Part shown: positions 58,456 to 64,000 of the stretch, piece by piece
How the letters are laid out: each line of letters starts with the position of its first letter
How positions within the stretch are numbered: position 1 is the stretch's first letter
NCBI RefSeq assembly: GCF_011602485.2
Contig: NZ_CP050022.2
Coordinates: 682,001 to 746,000 of the forward strand
Length of the DNA: 64,000 nucleotides
From: Bradyrhizobium sp. 1(2017)
Lineage (GTDB): Bacteria > Pseudomonadota > Alphaproteobacteria > Rhizobiales > Xanthobacteraceae
Direction of reading: 5' to 3'
Made by a program: the position numbers and the translations under genes
The notes under the pieces: model-generated
Database searches by the model: none
Told to the model about the DNA's origin: nothing
What the model saw: the letters and a program-made list of their open reading frames with translations, nothing else

Positions 58456-61144
58456 CAGCGAGCTGGCCTACTTTCGCATCGAGATCGGGCGCAGATTCGT
58501 CAAAGAAGTGAATGAATCGCTGCCAATACCCGAAGGGGCCATCCGGACTGCCGTCGAGCAGGGCCCATTCAAGCTCTCTCAGGAGGAGCAGGGAGAGGTC
58601 GTTCGGAGCTTGGAAAGCCTCTTCACTCACACGCAAAGGAAAGGCTCGGCGGTTACCAGTGACTACAAGCCTTGGCTCGCGGGCCGCCGTTCGACAATAG
58701 ATTTCTACTACTGGAATCGGCTTCAGAGATTTTACTTGGAGGGCGGCTCGTTGGCTCCCCAAGTGGTCGCAACACTGGATGCTGTAACCGATGAAGTCCT
58801 AGATTATCTCGGCGATCCATCCGATGCAGGCAGCTGGTCGCGTCGTGGCATGGTGATCGGCCACGTTCAATCAGGAAAGACCACGAACTATTCGGCGTTG
58901 ATCTGCAAGGCTGCAGATGCCGGATATAAGGTTATTATACTGCTGGCAGGCATCACGAATTCCTTGCGATCGCAAACGCAGGAGCGGCTCGATGAGACGT
59001 TCATTGGAAGAAAATCGATTTTCCACGCGACTGCGCAGGAAGCTTTGCCGATCATCAACTACGCGGGCACGAAGAGATTCCCTGCATACGGAACTTCGCG
59101 CGATCGCGATTTCACAAGGGATGCGGCTGGGGTGTTCTTCAATCTCGCTGCTCATAACGAGCCAATCATCTTTATCACGAAGAAGAACAAGGCTCCCTTG
59201 GAGAGCCTGCAGAAATGGCTACGGGAGCAGAGTCACGGGCAGAAGATCGACTTTCCGCTGCTCCTTATCGACGACGAGGCTGACAATGCTTCGATCAATA
59301 CCCAAAAGGACCCGAAGGCGACTACCGCAATTAATGGAGCAATTCGGCAGATATTAAATCTGTTTTCGCGGTCATCGTACGTCGGCTACACGGCAACGCC
59401 ATTTGCGAACATTTTCATTGATCCGGACAGCGATCAGCAGATGCTGTCTGATGATCTGTTTCCGCGCAACTTCATCAAGGAGCTCGATCCGCCGTCAGCA
59501 TATGTGGGGGCCGCAAGGGTCTTTGCGGAGTCCGGTGATCTGAGAAAGACGCATGTGGTTCAGGTCGATGAGAGAGACTTTGACGCCATCCTGCCGCTCT
59601 CGCACAAGCGCGACATCCAGATTAATCAGCTTCCGTCGTCGCTGTATGTTGCCATCAGGATGTTTGTGCTTGCCCGGGCAATCCGCATCCTCCGTGGTGA
59701 CGGCAAGAAGCATTGCTCGATGATGATAAACGTAAGTCGGTTTAACGACGTGCAGGAAAAGGTGTTGGGGCTCGTCTACGACTATCTGCAGAGGCTGAAG
59801 AACTCCGTCACGGTGAATGGGGGCCTTAAGCCGGGTCAGATCAGCGATGCTAACATCAAGGAATTGAAGGTCGACTTCGAGCGGGAATACGCATCCTGCG
59901 GGTTCACTTTCGAGGAGGTCCTGCGGACTGCAACCGAATCCATCTCGACGATGAAGCCAATTACCGTAAACATGAAGGGCGGTAAGCTCGACTACCAGCA
60001 AAACAGGGCAAACGGCCTACATGTCATTGCAATCGGCGGACTGGCCCTGTCGCGCGGGCTCACGCTGGAAGGCCTCGTGATTTCTTACATTCTGCGAAAT
60101 ACGGCCACGTCGGACACCCTCATGCAGATGGCACGGTGGTTTGGTTATCGACCCAACTATGAAGACCTGTGCCGAGTCTATCTTCCTAAGGAATCGCTTG
60201 ACCACTATGTAGAGATACATGAGGCAATTGAAGAGCTGCGTTCGGAGGTTCGGAGGATGCAGCTTGCAGGTCTGACGCCAAGGGAGTTTGGCCTGCGCGT
60301 TCGCGAAAGTCCGACGGCCATTCGCATTACTGCTGCGAACAAGATGCGCAGTGCTTCCGCGCTGACCCTCGCGCAGGACTACTCGATCCGACATATCGAG
60401 GGCCATTCGCTGGTGAATGACAACGATGTGAATCTGAGGAATCTCGACGCCGTTAAGACGCTGGTTGCCAAGATCGGGTCGGCGGGCTGCAGGTCAGATC
60501 ACCGGGACAGAGCGCTTTTCTGGTCCGGGGTTGATGGCAATGAGATCGTTGCCTTGCTGAAGGCGTTTCGATTCTCGGAAGCGCACCCCGACCTCGGTCG
60601 CATATCGCAGGATGCAAGCCTGGTGCAGGACTACATTTCCGATCGGTTGAAAGCGGACCTGAAGACGTGGGATGTCTGCATTCCGCATCCTGCGGGTGGT
60701 ACTGGTCAGCAGGTGATCGATGGCCACTCGTTCCAACTCCGGGAAAGAGAATCAGGCGACATCAATGGAGGAGCCTATCGAGTGACGGGTTCGAAGCATC
60801 GAGTTGCCGATCCTAACGATGCACAGCTCGGCCTGTCGAAGGAGCAGGTAGAGGCCGCGCTGGCGGAAAAGGACAAGGAGGGCGGCCTGAGGGGTGATCG
60901 TGCGTTCTGCGCCCAGCGGACGCAGCCCATGCTTCTGATCCATATATTCAAGAACAACGGGCAGCAAAAGCTCAAGATCGAGGATCCTATTGTTTCGCTG
61001 AGCTTTTGCCTTCCTCCGACCAAGGTTGCAGCCAAGAGCAGACTCTATCAAGTCAACAAGGTCTATCAGAAGCAGATGCTGGATCTCTTCGCCGACCAAG
61101 AGGACGATGACGAGGCAATTTTGGAGGCGACGGTAGATGCCTGA
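58442..61144 (+). CDS. Z1 domain helicase-like ATPase of the MZA-like operon
   Basis: A 900-residue protein. Walker A is G140-H-V-Q-S-G-K-T147 (VIGHVQSGKTTNYSALI), Walker B-like LLIDDEADNASINT near 275-288, SYVGYTATPFANIF near 310 and QMARWFGYRPNYEDLCRVYLP near 561-581 with an arginine finger. These are hallmarks of the Z1 family, a superfamily 2-derived ATPase found mainly in defence and mobile operons. It overlaps both neighbours (14 and 8 bases), so the operon is tightly coupled. Confidence 0.93.
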   Translation: MRNLDSELAYFRIEIGRRFVKEVNESLPIPEGAIRTAVEQGPFKLSQEEQGEVVRSLESLFTHTQRKGSAVTSDYKPWLAGRRSTIDFYYWNRLQRFYLEGGSLAPQVVATLDAVTDEVLDYLGDPSDAGSWSRRGMVIGHVQSGKTTNYSALICKAADAGYKVIILLAGITNSLRSQTQERLDETFIGRKSIFHATAQEALPIINYAGTKRFPAYGTSRDRDFTRDAAGVFFNLAAHNEPIIFITKKNKAPLESLQKWLREQSHGQKIDFPLLLIDDEADNASINTQKDPKATTAINGAIRQILNLFSRSSYVGYTATPFANIFIDPDSDQQMLSDDLFPRNFIKELDPPSAYVGAARVFAESGDLRKTHVVQVDERDFDAILPLSHKRDIQINQLPSSLYVAIRMFVLARAIRILRGDGKKHCSMMINVSRFNDVQEKVLGLVYDYLQRLKNSVTVNGGLKPGQISDANIKELKVDFEREYASCGFTFEEVLRTATESISTMKPITVNMKGGKLDYQQNRANGLHVIAIGGLALSRGLTLEGLVISYILRNTATSDTLMQMARWFGYRPNYEDLCRVYLPKESLDHYVEIHEAIEELRSEVRRMQLAGLTPREFGLRVRESPTAIRITAANKMRSASALTLAQDYSIRHIEGHSLVNDNDVNLRNLDAVKTLVAKIGSAGCRSDHRDRALFWSGVDGNEIVALLKAFRFSEAHPDLGRISQDASLVQDYISDRLKADLKTWDVCIPHPAGGTGQQVIDGHSFQLRERESGDINGGAYRVTGSKHRVADPNDAQLGLSKEQVEAALAEKDKEGGLRGDRAFCAQRTQPMLLIHIFKNNGQQKLKIEDPIVSLSFCLPPTKVAAKSRLYQVNKVYQKQMLDLFADQEDDDEAILEATVDA

Positions 61145-62126
61145 TCAGTGGAGTGAAATACCGGCGAGTTCGCATCCAGGTCTTAACAATGTTCGCCGTG
61201 TGGAGGTGCGCTATCCACTCGATTTTCGACGAGGCAAGGATTTCCACGGGCGCTATATATTTGTTCTGGAGGGAGCCTGCGAGAAGGCACAAATGCCGAC
61301 TCCGCCGAAGCTTGCTGGTATCGACGTAGCTACATTCTTCGACGAGGCCGAAAACTGCCGGCTGACATTGACCCTCCTGGATTCGGAGTCTCTGGAGATA
61401 TTCCGAGCCCTGTGTCACGACCTTCTTTCTGCGACCGCGAAACTGCCGCGAGGGGACAATGGGACCGGGTTGCTCGTTGTGCTCGCACGGCTCTACGAGT
61501 GGCAGAAACTTCTGAAGCGCAGGTATGAGAAGGTACTATCAACTCAGGAAATGATCGGCCTGTTCGGCGAGCTACTGTTTCTGAGAGACTGCCTTATGCC
61601 AGTGATGGGTCTTGAGGCGCCGAGTTCATGGAGAGGTGCATTCAGAGAAGAACAGGACTTTGTGATCGGCAACTGGATCATCGAGGTAAAGACGCAACTT
61701 AGCACTGCCGATCAACGAATCTTCGTCAGTTCCGAGGCGCAGCTCGACACGTCGTCGGGGAATATACTGCTTTGCCATCAGATTCTCGGAGCGTCCATGA
61801 CGGGCAGTCCAAGCTCCCGGAGCCTGAATCAAATCGTGGACGAAATAGCTGCACTCCTTGGCCCCGCCGAGTCACCGCCCGGGTTGGAATTCCAGCTTGG
61901 ATTACTGAAGGCAGATTACACCAGACGCTCCGAATATGACGAGAGGCACTGGGTGCTCGCATCGCGCAGGCTCTTCTCGGTGGAGGACGGATTTCCGAGG
62001 ATCACGCCAGCAACTCTCGCGCAGGGGATTGAACGGGTTTCCTACCAAATAAGAGTGGAGGAATGCCTGCCCTTCGAGACAGACCTGGATAAGGCCATGG
62101 AGCAGGTAGTTGGTAAACGAATCTGA
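61137..62126 (+). CDS. PD-(D/E)XK motif protein (DUF4420-like) of the MZA-like operon
   Basis: A 329-residue protein. A restriction-type core is suggested by QDFVIGNWIIEVKTQL near 178-193, where D and E-V-K give the PD-(D/E)XK metal site. Upstream blocks include LLVVLARLYEWQKLL and MIGLFGELLFLRDCL, typical of the family placed beside Z1 ATPases. It is the likely nuclease of the operon. Its start overlaps the Z1 gene by eight bases, and its stop overlaps the AIPR start by 17. Confidence 0.88.
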   Translation: MPDQWSEIPASSHPGLNNVRRVEVRYPLDFRRGKDFHGRYIFVLEGACEKAQMPTPPKLAGIDVATFFDEAENCRLTLTLLDSESLEIFRALCHDLLSATAKLPRGDNGTGLLVVLARLYEWQKLLKRRYEKVLSTQEMIGLFGELLFLRDCLMPVMGLEAPSSWRGAFREEQDFVIGNWIIEVKTQLSTADQRIFVSSEAQLDTSSGNILLCHQILGASMTGSPSSRSLNQIVDEIAALLGPAESPPGLEFQLGLLKADYTRRSEYDERHWVLASRRLFSVEDGFPRITPATLAQGIERVSYQIRVEECLPFETDLDKAMEQVVGKRI

Positions 62127-64000
62127 TATTGCGACCGCGTACAAGGAATTTTGGGAAGACGTCTTTCTGGAAGCGGACTCCTCAGCGAGTCCCCAGCCGG
62201 AGGCGTTCTTCAATCTCTATTCGCGTCTTGCAACCCTTACAGGCGAGTGCACCGACCTGACCTACTCGCCGGCAAAGAAGGAGGGACGGGGCGGTTATCA
62301 GGTGGATGGGTACGCGCTCGAGACTGAGACGGGCGAGCTCTATCTTGCAGTCTGCGATCTCAGAAGCAGCACCGAAGTCGAGTCGTTGAATGCCGGCCAA
62401 ATCGAGGTTCTAATACAGCGGGTGAGGTCCTTTCTCGAGCGGGCGATCAAGCCGGAGTTCATTCAGGAGCTTGAGGAGACCAGTCCCGCATTCGAGGCGG
62501 CCTATCCTGTCTACTCGAACTACCGAGCGATCAGGCGCATTCGCATCGTCATCTTTTCCAATGCGCGGCTGGCTACCCGACGACCTCCTGAGGCAACGGG
62601 GGAGATCATCGGACATCCGGCCGTGTTCAGTGTGCTTGATCTCGCTCGGTACGATGGAATCAAGAAGTCCAAGGGGCAGATCGAGCCGATTGAAATAGAC
62701 CTCGCCGAACTCAACGGTTCACCGCTTCCCTGCCTCAAGGCGCACACCGATGCCGGCGACTATTCTGCGTTCTTGGTCGCGATGCCCGGGCCGCTGCTGG
62801 CGAAAATATACAGCCTTTATGGGCCACGTCTGCTTGAACAGAATGTGCGAACATTTCTTCAGGCAAAGACGAAGGTCAATCGCGGAATCATTGAAACCAT
62901 TGTCTCTAACCCGAGGAGATTTTTTGCCTACAACAACGGCATTACGGCTACCGCTTCCAGTCTTGAAACAAATAGGCTGGATGATGGCTCGCTCGCAATT
63001 CAATCAATAAGAAACTTGCAGATCGTCAACGGCGGGCAGACGACGGCATCGATACTTTACGCAAAGGATAGATCGGGCGCGGATCTTCAGGATATCTGGG
63101 TGCCGATGAAGCTTTCGGTTGTGGCGCCCGAGTACTTAGAGGAAATGGTACCGAAGATTTCCCGATACGCGAACACGCAGAACAAGATCAACGAGGCTGA
63201 TTTCTTCTCCAGTCATCCGTTCCACTTAAAGCTCGAACAGATATCAAGACGACTTATGGCCCCGCCGAAGCCAGGCTTCCTTTCTGGTTCAAAGTGGTTC
63301 TACGAACGTGCGCGCGGGCAGTACAATGACCAGCTTGCCTACGGAACGCCTGCTGCGCGAACCAAGTTCGAGCATGAGTATCCAAAGGATCAAAGGATCG
63401 ACAAGACCGAATTGGGCAAGTTCGAGTTGACGTTCCAGTGTCAGCCGAACGTCGTCAGCTTGGGCGAGCAGAAATGCTTCATCGAATTCGCCGAACATAT
63501 CGGAAAGAAATGGGAGGAAAACGAGGCGTCGTTCGATGACGAGTGGTTCAAGAGAGCCGCGGCAAGAGCCCTCGTGTTTCGCTGGACGGATCGGATGGTC
63601 GCGACCTCGGATTGGTACAGGTCGGACCGGGGCTTCAAGGCGCAGATCGTCACATATTCGATAGCCTGGCTCGTCTCCTACCTCGCGCGCGTTCGCAAGT
63701 CGGAGATCTCGCTTGAAATGATCTGGAACACCCAGACCATATCGGAAGAGCTCGGTCAGGGTCTGCTTGAAGTCGCCCGGCAGGTAGCAAGAAAGATCAA
63801 GGACACGCCTCCCAACGTCAAGAATATAGGCGAATACTGCAAGCAGGAGGCATGCTGGAGTGCTATTCAGAGCGCTCACTTCATCGTTCCCCAACAGCTT
63901 GGCCCGGAAGTCAGACGTGTTGGAGGATCGAATGGTGCTGAGACGGCCGCCATTCTCGAGACGCGCGCCTCGCGGATCTCGGCGGCTAATGTCGAGCGTG
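62110..64000 (+). CDS. AIPR family abortive-infection protein of the MZA-like operon, 3' end outside window
   Basis: An open frame of 630 codons to the window end, from a TTG at 62110 directly after an in-frame TAG. It overlaps the preceding gene and GAGCAGG serves as ribosome site. The AIPR family motifs are RGIIETIVSNPRRFFAYNNG (with ITATASSLE following) and IQSIRNLQIVNGGQTTASIL, then VPKISRYANTQNKINEADFF. AIPR proteins occur in abortive-infection phage resistance and next to restriction or Z1 genes. An ATG further in is not present near the start, so TTG is preferred. It completes the GHKL, Z1, PD-(D/E)XK and AIPR order of the MZA-type systems. Confidence 0.92.
   Translation, partial: MVNESDIATAYKEFWEDVFLEADSSASPQPEAFFNLYSRLATLTGECTDLTYSPAKKEGRGGYQVDGYALETETGELYLAVCDLRSSTEVESLNAGQIEVLIQRVRSFLERAIKPEFIQELEETSPAFEAAYPVYSNYRAIRRIRIVIFSNARLATRRPPEATGEIIGHPAVFSVLDLARYDGIKKSKGQIEPIEIDLAELNGSPLPCLKAHTDAGDYSAFLVAMPGPLLAKIYSLYGPRLLEQNVRTFLQAKTKVNRGIIETIVSNPRRFFAYNNGITATASSLETNRLDDGSLAIQSIRNLQIVNGGQTTASILYAKDRSGADLQDIWVPMKLSVVAPEYLEEMVPKISRYANTQNKINEADFFSSHPFHLKLEQISRRLMAPPKPGFLSGSKWFYERARGQYNDQLAYGTPAARTKFEHEYPKDQRIDKTELGKFELTFQCQPNVVSLGEQKCFIEFAEHIGKKWEENEASFDDEWFKRAAARALVFRWTDRMVATSDWYRSDRGFKAQIVTYSIAWLVSYLARVRKSEISLEMIWNTQTISEELGQGLLEVARQVARKIKDTPPNVKNIGEYCKQEACWSAIQSAHFIVPQQLGPEVRRVGGSNGAETAAILETRASRISAANVER

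Overview
The window looks like chromosome of a Bradyrhizobium-type alphaproteobacterium (Hyphomicrobiales, Nitrobacteraceae). The support is high G+C, strong GC-ending codon bias, family choices (CobS/CobT, CarD, 7Fe-8S FdxA, RegS/RegR, CyoABCD with SURF1, Suv3-like helicase, a second FtsZ) and many dispersed palindromic repeats of the kind littering Bradyrhizobium intergenic DNA. This assignment is inference; no database search was possible.

Layout. 1-2.3 kb: a divergent pair of citrate synthase family genes (one cut by the window edge, one carrying an N-terminal helix-turn-helix) and a DedA membrane protein. 2.6-9.3 kb: cobS-cobT, a phytase-like esterase, an old yellow enzyme, a small membrane protein and a short PilZ protein. 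9.5-13.6 kb: a DUF2235 hydrolase, a coiled-coil protein, and an HTH/coiled-coil gene followed by an orphan ftsZ. 13.9-19.3 kb: an accessory insert of visibly lower G+C holding an SNF2 helicase and an RmuC protein. 19.4-27.1 kb: housekeeping genes rpmB, a DUF3108 protein, Suv3-like helicase, S4 RNA-binding protein, fdxA, carD. 27.4-37.5 kb: cyoABCD-surf1-regS-regR on the minus strand, an MFS transporter diverging from cyoA across a perfect 23-bp palindrome, and an M48 lipoprotein protease. 37.5-54.9 kb: metabolic genes (thermonuclease-like protein, two orphan solute-binding proteins, crotonases, paired acyl-CoA dehydrogenases, SDR, ketopantoate reductase-like enzyme, acyl-CoA ligase, RraA-like protein, cupin). 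54.99 kb: tRNA-Arg(CCU). 55-64 kb: a second accessory island with a defence operon of GHKL ATPase, Z1 protein, PD-(D/E)XK protein and AIPR protein, cut by the window end.

The most unusual signal is in the 13.9-19.3 kb insert. After its helicase core the SNF2 protein carries a C-terminal array of about 17 repeats with an almost strict 15-residue period, consensus [C/S]-x-x-[S/T]-G-[K/R]. It is coupled to an RmuC-family putative nuclease only 20 bases downstream, and I do not recognise this pair as a named system. The 55-64 kb operon, by contrast, matches the known MutL/Z1/DUF/AIPR (MZA-like) anti-phage architecture and sits beside a tRNA, a classic island site.

Other points to note: the S4 RNA-binding gene seems to start with ACG; the thermonuclease-like protein appears to lack a catalytic glutamate; an inverted repeat overlaps the putative carD promoter; and the main repeat family is modular, with interchangeable hairpin arms, one copy lying between cobS and cobT.
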